Shown: in pieces, positions 26,069-41,506 of the stretch
Layout: each line of letters opens with the position of its first letter
How positions within the stretch are numbered: the first letter of the stretch is position 1
Source: Amoebidium appalachense
Lineage: Eukaryota; Ichthyosporea
Assembly (NCBI GenBank): GCA_963693365.1
Contig: CAVNZM010000007.1
Coordinates: 9,114,001-9,178,000 of the forward strand
DNA length: 64,000 nt
Direction of reading: 5' to 3'
Notes under the pieces: model-generated
What the model was told of the DNA's origin: nothing
Databases searched by the model: none
What the model saw: the letters and a program-made list of their open reading frames with translations, nothing else
Position numbers and translations under genes: made by a program

Positions 26069-26860
26069 TCAGTCACGAAGACTGAGGGAGCCACGGTGCT
26101 GCTCGATCGCGAGGGAGGGCCCAGGTAGGGCCTTGGTGAAGATGTCGGCCACGTTGTCCTTGGTGGACACGTAGGTGACGACCACATCCCCACTCTTGAT
26201 GTAGTCCTTCGTGTTGTGGTACCGGACGGCAATGTGTTTGGTCCGGTGCTTGATGCTGTTGGTGTGGAGGAGGGCAATGGTGGACTGATTGTCACGATAG
26301 ACGGGGGTGGGGTCAGTCATCGGGTAGCCGAGTTCACGGAGGAGATCACGGTGGCAGATGACGTCTTGGACGGCAGCATTGATGGCCAGAAGTTCGGCCT
26401 CGGTTGTGGATGTTGCCGTGATGGACTGTAGCTTTGAATACGTGACGTGATGGGGATGCCCTTGAAGAGGATGACGTAGCCGGTAGTGGAACGACGGGTG
26501 GTGGGGCAGCCAGCAAAGTCAGCATCAGAATAACACTCCAGCAAAGGGGTGTTGTCGTCGGATGCAGACTTGTCGTAGTGGAGGCCGAGGTTGGATGTGC
26601 CGTTGTGGTACCGAACCACACGGAGCAGACATCACCATGCAAGTTTGGTGGGGTTGGCACTGAATCTGCCGAGGTAGCCGATGGCAAAGGAGATGTCGGG
26701 CCGGGAACAACGAGCAACCCACAAAAGACGGCCGAGGAGTTCACGGTAGGGAACCTTGGTGCACGTGGGTAGTGAGTCGATGTTCTCGTCAATGGTGATG
26801 ACGGTGCCGACGGGGATGGGGGTGGCCTTGGGGTTGTGCCCCCTCAAAGCACTAAGGCAC
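26069..26860 (-). pseudogene. Ty1/copia retrotransposon pol remnant (RT end and RNase H)
   Basis: Reading from 26860 down on the - strand: PYRELLGRLLWVARCSRPDI and SFAIGYLGRFSANP (the RT-to-RNase H link of Copia elements), YSDADFAGCPTTRRSTTGYV (RNase H start), then VYRDNQSTIALL, HIAVRYHNTKDYI and YVSTKDNVADIFTKALPG, the classic Copia C-terminus, ending in TGA at 26069. The pieces lie in three different frames, with breaks near 26630 and 26430, and everything upstream of the RT end (gag, protease, integrase, RT catalytic core) is missing. It is a dead fragment; the final RNase H frame alone is intact for about 83 codons. Confidence 0.9.
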
Positions 26861-28071
26861 CCACAGTGACGACAAAACCAAGCAAAGCATCCCGATGAAT
26901 GTGTCACTGATATGAAGATGGGTGGGGAAGCTTCTAACACATGAAGCATATTATGTCGGATGAACTTCGTTCTGGGACTCTGCACTGATTAATATTACAC
27001 ACACCCAGACAATTTCAGTTTCTATATATGTGATGGCCATATATTCAACCAGAACACGGCGAGGCTTGAAGTGCATCAAAGTACCATCTAATCCCATAGC
27101 CTCTTATACTCTCCATTAAAGTACTTATAAGTTGTGCACCATCATACAGTCGAACGGCGAAAATACCATCAAACGAGTCAAAATGTGTCTTTTGATAAAG
27201 TAGGAGTCATTTGTACGGATGCGGGTGCTAGCTGCAGGAGGGGAATGGATGGAAGAGGGAGAGAGGGGGGGGAGGGGAAAGGGGAGGAGGAGAGGGAAGG
27301 GGGAAGGAGGGGAGGAGGGAGAAGGGGGCTGAACCGTTTTCAAGGGGGAAGGGGGGAGGGAGGGAGGGGTATGGGGGGGCGGGGGGGGGGGGGGGGGGGG
27401 GGGGTAGGTACGCTGGTGCCTATGTATTAAACGTTCAATGAGGCACATTCGATGCACATTAGATTTAGAGCGGGTTTGTGTGTGTCTCCATAACGTGGGC
27501 CTGCATGAAGGTAGATTAATGCCGTTCTATGCCTGTGTGCGCCACACATTGTATGTGTGGTTACGACAAAGAAAGGAGTGGGTTGGGTTCTGTGGGTCAC
27601 CGTTGCAGACCCCTGTGTTCCATTTTTACAATGTTGTGGAGCGCCATGTGTATGTGTGTGTGTGGGGGGGGGGGGGGGGGGGGGGGGGGGGATGGTTGAT
27701 AAAAGATGCTGAATTGGTGTGGATTTTACTATCGATCGCAGTAATACTAAGACAGAATCGTTTGCGTGATGAAACTCCGTCTTGCACTGAATGCTCGCAT
27801 TCTTGGAGCTCTCCCAGATAGGCAAACCAAAAAATGCCCACCTAAACATGGTCGACCTTTTCAAACTACATCTTGAGCATTAGTATGTCCACAAGTACAG
27901 ATTTCTATGTCACGGCCATAGCTACAAAGTTCACAGCCACAACCCCCATGCACCATCCGGATACAGTATGCGTCCGCGCCTAACATACCGCCGCGACAAG
28001 GGTCGAGGTCGTTATGTTAAATTATAATTAGTATCTAAAAATAGGCTCCCAGAGCCCGTCTCGATTATGTT

Positions 28072-28106
<35 letters not shown>

Positions 28107-28376
28107 CCCCCCCGCCCCGCCCGCCCTCCCGCCCGCCCAGGAGGCCACACTGGGCCTCTCCATCGGGCGGGGGAATCCGCAAACCGCTAAATGACATAAA
28201 TATAGTAGTAAACAAATAATAAATTGATCAAATGAATGAATAAACAAAGAATACTTATACTAGTTCCTTTTTGAGATGGTGAAAAAAAAAAGGGGGAAAT
28301 TCGGGAAAAAAAAAAAAAAAAAAAAAAAAAACTTTGAAAAAAAAAAAAAAAGAAGAAGCTGAAAGCGTGAAAGCCT
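26861..28376. other. No gene recognised
   Basis: Unique DNA with purine/G-rich blocks at 27236-27405, a G run at 27664-27692, a C run at 28073-28105 and A runs at 28304-28350. No splice-supported coding segment was found. Confidence 0.6.
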
Positions 28377-28611
<235 letters not shown>

Positions 28612-29037
28612 AAATCTAAATCAATACTTGAAAGTCTAGCATTTAGTACATCAAGTCCCCCCCCCCCCCCACCCCCCCCCTCCCCCTCCTCCCCAACCCG
28701 CTAAACAAGTAAATATAGAGGAAATCAATAAGTAATTGATTCAAATAATAATAAAAACATACTAATTTTTTTCAAGGGGACCAAACCAAAAAAGAAACAC
28801 ACACACACACACACACACACACAAAACAACTCATACAAACAAGGACGTACTAGTCTTTCTGCTCCCTCACACCTTACTCTCACACCTTACGAATTTGGCA
28901 CCACACACGTACACGAGTAAGAGGCAACCCCTCCCCCTTCGCCTCATACAAATCCGTATTCAGGGTTTCATCAAGCTCCAAACCATTACCGTAACTCACA
29001 CGGAAAAGAAACCCCCTTTTCTGGGCACCACCCACTA

Positions 29038-29409
29038 TCACCCCACGCAGCCAGCCCACCAAACTAAACCTGCGCAAGATCTCTCACCCATGCACCCAAA
29101 ATCGAACATCGTCTTCTGCCCAGGCTTACTGGCAGCCTTTTTCAGCGATTCCGTGCGTGTGGGGGCTCTGCGGCTCTCGAAACTCTCCATGTGCGAGCGC
29201 AATTGTGCTTTTGCCGTTTCGGCTTGTGCAATTGCACGTGTGGTTGCGTTGTTGATTGTGTTGTTTGCGTTTACAAAACCCTCAGAAATGATTGCTTGGG
29301 CTTCTTGGGTAGTTTCCTGAAACTTGTCTGTGGCCTCATTTACTGTGTGCAGTGCACTATTCAACGCCCCAAGTGCAGCTGCCTGCACCTGGACTACTGG
29401 CTTGGTCAT
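29038..29409 (-). CDS. Small Ala/Gln-rich, probably coiled-coil protein
   Basis: ORF of 123 residues starting ATG at 29409. Residues 1-80 have amphipathic helical character (VNEATDKFQETTQEAQAIIS, then AIAQAETAKAQLRSHMESFE) and lack low-complexity translation artefacts. Residues 81-100 are basic (SRRAPTRTESLKKAASKPGQ). A CCAAT motif (29581-29585) lies 170 bp upstream. Possible donors near the 3' end (GTGAGA at 29087, or GTTTAG at 29069) suggest that translation to 29038 is not the real end. A second coding-like segment follows on the same strand (29029-28883, ending AAG|GTGTGA) but in a phase that does not join. Family unknown. Confidence 0.5.
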   Translation of the reverse strand: MTKPVVQVQAAALGALNSALHTVNEATDKFQETTQEAQAIISEGFVNANNTINNATTRAIAQAETAKAQLRSHMESFESRRAPTRTESLKKAASKPGQKTMFDFGCMGERSCAGLVWWAGCVG

Positions 29410-29766
29410 GATCGGTGGGTTTGATATGCATTCAACCTGCCTATATGACTAGGATGTAAAAACTAGCTATACAAGACTGCTTCGAACTAGTTGGGGCCTT
29501 CGTATGTTTCTGCTCGTTTATCGACATAGTCGGCCACATGAGTCCTTTGCATACCATGCGATGTGCGGCCGCCGCCTATCATTGGCCCTGGCGAGCTTTG
29601 GGCGGTCGTTGCAATCACGGCGAACCACTGTTTTGTCTGGGAAAGAGATCGAGATACTAAAGATAGGGGGTCTAAACTGACCAGATAAACCCGATTACTC
29701 GTCCTACTATGTATAGGACCCCTTGGTGCGCTAACATAATCCCGAAAAATGACCGAGGTCAGTATG

Positions 29767-32085
<2,319 letters not shown>

Positions 32086-32109
32086 ATGCAAGGCGTGTAA
32101 TGGCAAGCA

Positions 32110-32848
32110 TTTTGTTTGTCTACAAAATCGTCACAGGAGTTGTGAATTGCAATCAAAAGAACATATATCAGCCGGTATTGTATATATAGGAGAAAAACCT
32201 CTTGTGAAGTTCAAGTCACCAACCTCGACGGCAGGAGTCTCTGGAGTGCTGTGGCCGGTGTCGTGACGCTGCGAGATCTGTAGGAATGCAGATCTTGGCT
32301 AATACAGCTTGCTGATTTGTCAACGTTTTTGATTGGTAAATTGCTGATTGGCCTATTCTACATCAAAACAAATGCCCCATGGATTCCGGTGCCCCGGGGC
32401 CGCGGGCCCGCGGCCCGCTGGTGCACGGGGGCTGGCCGTTAGGTGGGTTTTAAATTTTAGGTTGGCAAAAATATATTTGTTCCTACTTGGAAGAGCATGC
32501 ACTACCTCCAGTGAACGCCTCATGCTGTTCCTGTATGTGCCTTGTCACTCAGTACTCCCATGTAGGTTAACTGTCATGTGTCAGCCACGTATGTTCAACG
32601 TGCACACGAAATAGCCGTGGTACTACCACAGTGCGGTACATTTATGCATACGTTCCGCTAGTATGTATGCCAACTTCAATTCCTTGGGCTAGCTAGCGCT
32701 GTTGTACTATGTACATAAACCCCACTCCAAGCCCCTCGAATATCCAAAGCAGGCCACAACGTAGAGCAAAGCTAAATATAAATGCAACAGCGATTTTGTT
32801 GAGGCTTTTTAGCTTCAACACAAACCCGGTACATACCTTACCCCATTT

Positions 32849-32879
<31 letters not shown>

Positions 32880-32940
32880 TTCTCCACCCCCCCCCCCCTC
32901 CCCAAACCACACACGCACACACACGTGCACACACACACAC

Positions 32941-32978
<38 letters not shown>

Positions 32979-33088
32979 CTCTCTCTCTCCCCCCCCCCTC
33001 TCTCTCTCTCTCTGTCTCCTCTCTCTCTCTCCCTCTCTCTTTCCCTCTCTCTCACTCTCATCTCGCTCGCTCGCTCTCTCTCGCTCGC

Positions 33089-33156
<68 letters not shown>

Positions 33157-33188
33157 CCCTCTCTCTCACTCTCCTCTCTCTTCTCTCT

Positions 33189-33281
<93 letters not shown>

Positions 33282-34167
33282 ACTCATGGGTACACTTGTA
33301 CACACACACACTCCGGGTCCCCATCCCACCTGGCCAAACTTCAACCCGGCAGTCCAGCAACTTTCCAAGCCAGGAAGTGCTGCAGAATCGATTGGTCTTG
33401 TCGTATAAAACTAGCAAACTGTTGCTTTTGTTCCTTTTTTTGGGGAGGGGGGGGGGGGGGGGGGGGGGGAGGGGGTCGGTGGGGTGTTTTTAAGTATTTT
33501 TCATTCGGGTGGGGTGGGTAGGTGGGGGAGGGCGGAGAGGGGGGGGAAGGGGGGGGGGGGGAGGGGGAGGGGGAGGGGGGGGGGGGGGGAGAGGCTTGAG
33601 GCATTCACAGAATTTGTAACGCAGGTATACCATGGCCAGTGAATACTGCTGACCATCCTATATTATTATGATTTATAATTTACCATTTGACGCGGGAATC
33701 CAGTCCCAGCCCGTTGAATGTGCAAACATTTTGTTCATTCAGTTTGGTCGATCTAGAATAACCTCTCGAATCTCGATAAATGTGTCAGCTGTCCTACGTG
33801 TGAATACAAAACTGTACATTAAAAAGAACGGTGCCGAGATTCATCAATATTTATCGCGGCACAAATCATCGTTCAACATCCCTCGAGTCAAACAAACTTC
33901 ATTCATATCACACAGTCCTTAAAAAACAGAACACACCATTTTCTTCTGCTAGAATGCTTCTCAAAATACGTACCACGTAACGCCAAAATCTTAAAAGTCA
34001 CAAATCCTTAGTTTGGTTTGGCGCCAGTTCCCCCTGCCTTCACACTTCAACTGTAAAACAACTTGAATATATATCGTCCTTTAAAACTTAGCTTACAAAT
34101 ATATGTTTCCCACCTTACACGGTGCCGCACATACATTCAACCATAAACCAAGCGTCGTTGTCTGGCA
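32110..34167. other. Lipase upstream region and intergenic DNA
   Basis: TGATTGG motifs at 32330-32336 and 32345-32351 are candidate CCAAT promoter elements for the - strand lipase. A C run at 32850-32898, CT-rich DNA at 32942-33280 and G runs at 33440-33590 follow. From 33600 to 34160 the DNA is unique and AT-rich, with no coding segment recognised. Confidence 0.55.
32942..33280. repeat. (CT)n array
   Basis: CT dinucleotide repeat with CTCG and TTTTTTCC interruptions, reading as Ser-Leu or Arg-Glu in open frames. Confidence 0.95.
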
Positions 34168-34422
34168 TTAGTTGGAGCACGTACCCTTTTCGTTCAGATA
34201 CCATGCACCGGATGCCTGCATGTATGCCAGTTTGCGCTCCATCCGACCCTGTGTTTCAAAAAATGCATGCTGTGAGCAATACGTTCACACCATGGTTGTA
34301 CTCGAACCACTTGACTAGGCTACTGTTTTAAGCTACACCGTTAATATTGGTGCGCTTTCCAACACAAGGCCGCAGCCTTCCATCCATCCCCTCCCTAATC
34401 CTCCCCCCTATCACCCTTTTCA

Positions 34423-34459
<37 letters not shown>

Positions 34460-36417
34460 GGGGGGGGGGGGAGGGGGGAGCCAATCAAAAAAAAAAAAAA
34501 AAAAAAAGGAACGAAAACAACATGGGTTGCTCCAAAAAAAAAAAAAAAAAAAAAAAAAAACCAACACTAGGCCCCTCCCATCGGCCCTACAACTGACACG
34601 CAGACATCCGCACCACCAGCACACACACGACAGCAACTAGACACCCCTTGTCTACACACATACCCACACCCACAGGCACCCACCTTCATGTAGTTGGTAT
34701 GCACCACGGCAGGGATATTCTCCCCGTGTGCCTCAACAAACTGATCGTGGTTGATGAAAAACGCTCCGCCGTTAGGAAACAGTGCTGGATCGAGGTAGCA
34801 CATGCGCAAGGTGTCGTATGTCTGGTTACGGCGGAGTGTGCGTTCATATGGCTCCTCAGACGGGAAATGGACCTCCCAGTCACGGCCCTGCCTCAGCTGC
34901 TGCAGAGTCACGTGCAGTGCTCTCTGCTCCCTGCTGCCCTCCTGCAGTGTGCAGATACAACAGGTCAGTGAGGCCAGAAAGAACAAGACGTGTAAAAGGG
35001 GAGGTTATGATGTGTGGAATGCAGGAGAACTTTGGGCACAGTTGTACGCTTTCTGTCGGCAAAGAGCTATGAGGAGAGAGCAGGGTCTTCGGGTGAGGAG
35101 TAGGGGGGGGGGGGGGGGGTGTAAACTTTGATGCGTCTCGGGGACACAAAATTTGGCGTGGCGGATTGGGGACTCGTACCCCAATCCTCGTGGCTGCGAG
35201 CTGGGAGCTCTAACCGCTAAGCCAAAAGGTACGCGCGCTGATGGCTGATCCATCATGCGACTTTTGTTCTATTCGAGTGATCAAGTACATAGCGAATACA
35301 GAGCGGATTTGTATGTAAGCGAGCACGCGAACGGCGCGAGTTTACAGGGGGGGATGGGGGGGGGGGGGGGGGGGGGGGGGTTTACAGCTTACGAAGTATA
35401 CATTCACAACGAACAACAGAATGAGCTCAGTGTGCAACAAAAGAGGAGCTCGGGGGAGGGGGGAGGGGGGGAGGGGGGGGGGGGGGGGGGGGGGGGGCAA
35501 GTAGACTACAAAACCGTGTTTCAACCCATTCACTTCATACACCTCACATCCAACCCACTAAAATGGGGGGAGAGGGGGCAGGAGGGGCGGGTGGGGGGGG
35601 GGGGGGGGGGAGGGAAGGGGGGGGGGGGGGGGAGGGGGTCTTACAGCGCAGTTGAATGCATTCTGCCAGACACGGTAGAGTCTCAGGACGGCAGGGGAGC
35701 TCTTTGCAAGGTAGACACCACAGTTGAAGGCCTTGATGCCCCGGTACTCGGCAAGTGTGAACTTGTCCTGAATGCATCATAGCAGGCCCTCAGTATTCAA
35801 TGCTCCTTTAACCAACACCAAACCAGCAAATATTTACAAATCTCCATCTCCCTCACCAGCCTTCGAATAAACATACGCATGTATCATCCTCTGCAATTGT
35901 CCCCTCCCCGCACCCCCCCCTTTCCCACACCTTCCCCCCCCCCCCCCCCCCCCCCAATCACACACACACCACCACTACCAGCCACCCTCAAATGCACTCA
36001 ACACAGATGCACACATGTGCAAAGAGATCTTGGCATACAGACTCATCCATCCACGTATACCAGGACACAAACTACACCTCAACAGCCTGGTCAAACTGGC
36101 TAACCCCCCCCCCCCCCCCCTGCGCCCCCCGGCCCCCCGGCACAGTGCATATTTTTGCATCCACACCCACCCATCTACACACCTTCCTATCGGGCTGGAA
36201 CTCCAGGTCACAGCTGCTTACTGTGGGCAGATACTTGAATGGATTCTGCAGCAGAGATGTGTCCGCATCGGTCACAAACACATCGTAGCCCATCTCCAGG
36301 ATGCTGGAAACAATCGTCACCTGTTGTGCCATCAACATTAGTTGGCAGTGCATGTAAAAGGCACAGGAACGCGACGCGACATAGGGGGTTTCTATTCTGT
36401 TTGGGGTTTCTATTCTT

Positions 36418-36448
<31 letters not shown>

Positions 36449-36692
36449 GGGGGGGAAGGTGGGGGGAGGGGGGTTTCGGCCTAGCAGAAGGTGAAGGACC
36501 ACGGGCTACTTTTTTTTCCCCGTGACTCTGCAGCCATATAAATTTCAGGCATAGGCACAAAGAAAGAGGACTAAGATGGAGAATTTGCTCACCTTAAAGG
36601 ACATGAGCCTCCTCCACACATCTTCTTGGTCGTCATCCTCTCGGTCCCAATTGACCTGTGTGCGTGTGTGCGTGTGTGCGTGTGTGTGTGCG

Positions 36693-36723
<31 letters not shown>

Positions 36724-38684
36724 TGTGTGTGTTGTGTGTGTGTGTCACCGTGTGGGGGTGTGAGCGTGCGTGCGTGTGCACCGGGGGGGGAGGGGGGGTA
36801 GAGGGGGAGAGGCGTGCGCGCGTGGGCGTGGAAGTGTGCATGCCTGCATGCAATGTGGCAAAGACCACAAGATGGATACAAGATAAGTAAACCATTGTGT
36901 TTCCCTTCTCAATGTGAACGAGAATAAAGCTGATCAACCCCGTCAACTGAGCACGCATTTAGAGCTAATACTGCACTGCAAAATGAAAAACAGATGCACA
37001 CATGCCGGAACCACGGGACATAAAATTGCACGGCTTGCCTGCACATGCGACACAACACCTGCCCAACACCCATAAGACCACTGGTGTCCACACACATGAC
37101 ATGAAATTCCCCGTTTTTCCCTTCATTAATAACACCTAACCGAAACTTCATTTCCGCGTAGTTTTGGAACCCACCTTATGTCCGGCAAAAAGGGCCTCAT
37201 CGAAAAACGCTGACTGTTCATCCCCTGTGAACTCCACTACATTGTCACGTGTCTCCGAGTCGAATGCAATCACGAGATAGTTCTTTACACCGTGTGCCTG
37301 CAATATGCAGTGTTTGTGTCAGTACAGCCATGCCCTAGGAATATGGCCGTCGATAGGGGAAGAGGGGAGGGGGGGGGGAGGGGGGGGGGATCATATTGTG
37401 GTGGTGGTGGTGGTGGTGGTGGTTGGGGGGAGGGGAGGGAGGGGAGGAGAGGGGGGGGGGGGGGGGAGGAGGGGGGGGGGGAGGGGGGGGGATGATTCAG
37501 GGGATATCGAAACGGGTAAGGAAGTTTGGGAGTGGGTCGAAAAAATGGGTTGTATTAGAGAATCCATAGATAAACAGAAATGGTTGAATACAACCACATG
37601 TAATCCGAGCTATTTGCCAAGGCTTTTGCAATTGCTGCGAAGTGTCATGCAGGCACATGATATGGTTCATGCATGCAGCAGGGGAAAAACTTAAATGGTG
37701 CTAGAAACGCCCAGAACAAAGAGAAAAGATGATTATCAACGTAAATTCAAAAGAATATAACTTAAACTTGAGATATGCAGAACTGTCCCAACCAAGGAAA
37801 AGCGAAAAAGGATCAACAACTTTCCTTTCTCAAAACATATTTGAAAACTATTCCGACAGCCGGATTCCTGACACACATACCTTCAAGGAGCAGAGCCAGT
37901 TATGCAGTAGCAACGTTTGAGAAGTGGAAGCAAAGGTGAGCATCACAGTGTTCCGGTGTATTCTTGGTGTGACGGCCTCAGCCAAGACATCTTTGGTCAC
38001 CTGCAAACAGAACCCATGAGATTACTGCAACACTAAAAAAACAGACACTTTTGTGGTGCACAGTATCCCTCGATTATGATAGCCCTCGGTTTCTCTGCAT
38101 TCGCTCGTTATGTCGCCTCATCAAGGATTCCCGCTGGTTTTGTTAATGATGGTGTTTTCCCTACAAGCAACTGCAAACACCTCTGTATTTTCCCTACAAG
38201 CAAATGCAAACACCTCTGTACATGCATAAATCAGCTACGGGTAAAGCAAAAAAAGTCAACTGGTGCTTAGAACTGTCATTATCGACAATAAACTGTGATT
38301 TTCGTCACCACAAAACCCTGCTTTTCAGCATGCTTTTTCCAAATAAGAGGCAATTGCTTCGATTGGAGACAAACTTTGATGCCCAAATTCTAGTGTGTCC
38401 AACCGTAATCCACAGACCTCAAGCCCCAACACACTTCAAAAAAGTCTGCACATTTACGCGTGTTAGAATACGAATAAGCCTTCGGGCTGTACCTTGTTCT
38501 CGATCCAAGCATCCGGCGGGAGTAGTGTGCACGGGGAGGACGATCTTGCCTGTGGTGTGACGAGAACGTGTACACTATATAGGTTGTCCAGGGTACTAGC
38601 AAGCAGCAAGGCCGCGCCTAGGAGAATAAGAAGGCGCAAAAGCATGCGCCAAGGATAGGAAAAAAACATCCTTTTGTGTGACAT
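34168..38684 (-). CDS. Nucleotide-diphospho-sugar transferase (PF03407-like), 8 exons, complete
   Basis: Exons 5' to 3': 38684-38493, 38000-37881, 37297-37175, 36655-36593, 36320-36183, 35767-35645, 34941-34684, 34248-34168 (TAA); 365 residues, every intron phase 0 and GT-AG. An in-frame ATG at 38759 would add 25 residues; 38684 is preferred because it puts the signal anchor (about 13-31, RMLLRLLILLGAALLLAS) near the N-terminus of a type II Golgi protein. The catalytic region follows the family order: YLVIAFDSET, then the metal-binding DxD in VFVTDADTSLLQNPF (D184, D186), CDLEFQPDR, AFNCGVYLAKSS, LDPALFPNGGAFF, and a C-terminal HTNYMK and GAWYL. PF03407 enzymes such as plant arabinosyl- and xylosyltransferases use nucleotide sugars with retention; donor and acceptor here are unknown. 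Confidence 0.9.
35155..35232 (-). repeat. tRNA-like sequence, probably a SINE head or tRNA pseudogene
   Basis: On the - strand, TGGCTTAGCGGTTAGAGC matches a pol III A box/D arm, and GGTACGAGTCC is one base from a B box. The T arm is part of a perfect 9-bp hairpin (GGATTGGGG, loop, CCCCAATCC; + strand 35163-35187). The acceptor stem does not pair and the anticodon arm is irregular, so a working tRNA is unlikely. It lies in an intron of the transferase gene, on the same strand. Confidence 0.5.
38156..38221. repeat. 33-bp tandem duplication in transferase intron 1
   Basis: TTTTCCCTACAAGCAA with GCAAACACCTCTGTA is repeated twice, 33 bp apart, with one mismatch. Confidence 0.85.
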
Positions 38685-38759
38685 GGGTGCTTTTAGTCTG
38701 TTGGTGTATGATGTTCGAGAGAGATCGCTTTGTTTGAGACATGTCAACGGGGTAATCAT

Positions 38760-39650
38760 GTGTGGGTTGGGCTCCGAAACGGGTTTCCTTTGCGGATGGT
38801 AGACACAACTATCTAAAAGTGCGGGTACACCAACTTTTCAAACTCTGAAAAAGGCTTTAGTAGTTGTGAATACACGAGAGCTCTGATAGAAAAATTGAAC
38901 AGGTTGATGTAGCTCGCAATCATTGGCAAGCTCCACAAGTCTGATCTAGATCACACGAATCTTGTGCCGATGTAACATGCAGCCGCATACAAACAAGTAA
39001 TTTTAGAGACTTCTAAGAACATACATCATGTAAGGTTACACTTCAAAAATCCCTGTAATGCTTCTTTCAGTAGGAGGAGCGAGAAAAAAAAGAAGGCAGG
39101 AGCATAAAGAGTCAACAGCACTACACGAAACTGACGTGCACAAAGCCTTGTGAAGGCTGCCTTGGTGCGAGACATGTACATGCGTTACTGGGCTTACGTG
39201 ATTGGTTGGGTCACTATCTTTGGAACGTCGATACTAGATGACAACGAGAGATAAGCCATATATGGCAGGTAATTTGACGGTAATTTACTGTAGGAGCCAA
39301 TTGGAATGAACATAGATAGCAATACCCCGCACCGCCACTTTATTGGTTTTTGAGGCACCGTTGTAAACAGATAATTGGCTAATAATGCACCGTTCAGGTG
39401 GTTAAAGACATAATTGGATAACTGTCACACATTAGATTAGGCGCCACGGGCTGCGGTGGAGCAGCGCGGCTCCCACCATGGCCAGTTGGCCCAGTTGAAT
39501 CATCGAACTCGCATGTCGTAGATCCACAAGATTCCGAGGTGTTTCTTTCGCTGTGTTGCCCAGCCACGGGACACGGGGCCGTTTTGTTGAAGGGGCGGAC
39601 CCCGGTATAAGAAATTATAAGAGTGGGCAATAATTGCCGCCCTCTTATGA
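38760..39650 (-). promoter_or_regulatory. Upstream region of the transferase gene
   Basis: CCAAT-type motifs in either orientation occur at 39199-39205 (TGATTGG), 39297-39301, 39341-39345 and 39373-39377. No TATA box is evident. The region from 39400 to 39650 has no recognised gene. Confidence 0.35.
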
Positions 39651-39998
39651 CTGAATTTCTGAAACAAAAGTGTCTAAGTCCAGCTCAAATAAACTTCGTT
39701 GCCTTATGTATGTTATAATAAGCTCGAGGATGCCGTCTGCGCCGACTTTGCTCTCATGGATGACGGACATGCACACACAACCTTTGTACCGGTGTACGGT
39801 GTGCGTGTCTGCGCGCGCGCATGTGTGGGTGGAAGTGTTCGTATGCAATGATTAGCGTGTGTGTATGTAACGGTTTGTGCATTTGCATGTGTGTAAACAC
39901 GTCTGTGTGTGTTTGTGTGGGTAGGCCTAGGTGGGTGGGTGGATGTGGCGAGTGTGCGTCTGTGTGCCTCCTGGGCCTGTGTGTGCGTGTGCGTGTGA

Positions 39999-40040
<42 letters not shown>

Positions 40041-40041
40041 C

Positions 40042-40104
<63 letters not shown>

Positions 40105-40840
40105 GACACGTGTGTGTGTGTGTTTGTGTGTGCGAGTGTGTACGTGTGTGTGTGCGTGTGCGTGTGTGCGTGCGTGTGTGCGTGCGTGTGTGTGTGTGCA
40201 CGTGCATGCGTGTGTGCGTAATTGTATGTGCGTGCGTGTGCGTGTGCCATGGTGCCCGTGTGTATGAAAAGGGATGTGAATGAGATGTGCGTATTAGTGT
40301 GCACACCAAATCACCACGTGCCAGATGTCAGGCTGAGTTTTAGTACCGCGTGGTATTGGTTTCCATGCTCAGGTTGTGTACACAAGGTGGAGCCACCGTC
40401 CCCTAGGACAACTTTGCTTCTGCATGGGCGGTGCTGAGGCAGGATAAATGTGTAGCTGGGGCCGTGTGTAGGGTTGAGCATGCATAAAGGGCTCGCTGTT
40501 ATTGCTTAGCCAGGCTCCTGCCTTTCCGCTTGTCACTCTGTTAGCTGTTATTTGTTCAAAACATGAACTCGTGCCTCTACTCGTGCCAGCTTGCATTTTC
40601 CCAACCACATAATTCTCCCATTCAATTTCTAGTGTCTTGCTGATGCCTCCCCTCCTCTGTCTGTGCTGCCTCTTTCGTTTTCAGCTTATATGTGGATCCC
40701 TTAAATTTGTGAAACGATAATATATATATATCCAAATAGCACACATGTACAGGGGTCACTCACTTTAGATATGACAAGTGAATTCAGCCCATCATGTTTT
40801 AAATTTCTCAGCCGTAGGGTTCATTGTTCTATTTTAACCT

Positions 40841-40892
<52 letters not shown>

Positions 40893-41046
40893 ACACACAC
40901 ACCACCACCACCACCACCACCACCACCACCACCAACCCTCTTTTCTGTACCCCTTTTCCCTGTCCTGTGGTTTATTTTTTGGGCTGCTGGAGGTGCTCTT
41001 TTTTTTTTCCCTCCCTTTTTTTTTTTTTTTTTTTCTTTCCCTGTGT

Positions 41047-41143
<97 letters not shown>

Positions 41144-41155
41144 GGGTGGGTGGGT

Positions 41156-41186
<31 letters not shown>

Positions 41187-41443
41187 GGGGAGGGGAGGGA
41201 GGCCAAGAAACACACACACACACACAGTCACGCCGTGCACCATGACAGGGACACATACGCACACACATTGTGATACGCACACACACACACACATGTATAT
41301 ACACCACACACACAAACACACCGGTGCCTAGTAACAATTGCAAACAATCACGAAATCCTGAATGCTGTGGGCCACCCTTTTTAACAGCTGCAATCCCCCT
41401 TCCCCGGCCGGCCTCCCCCCCTCCTCCTCCGGCGCCAGGACCC

Positions 41444-41506
<63 letters not shown>

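Noticed and set aside
35155-35232. Functional tRNA gene
   Set aside because: The acceptor stem does not pair and the anticodon arm is irregular; only the A/B boxes and T arm look right.
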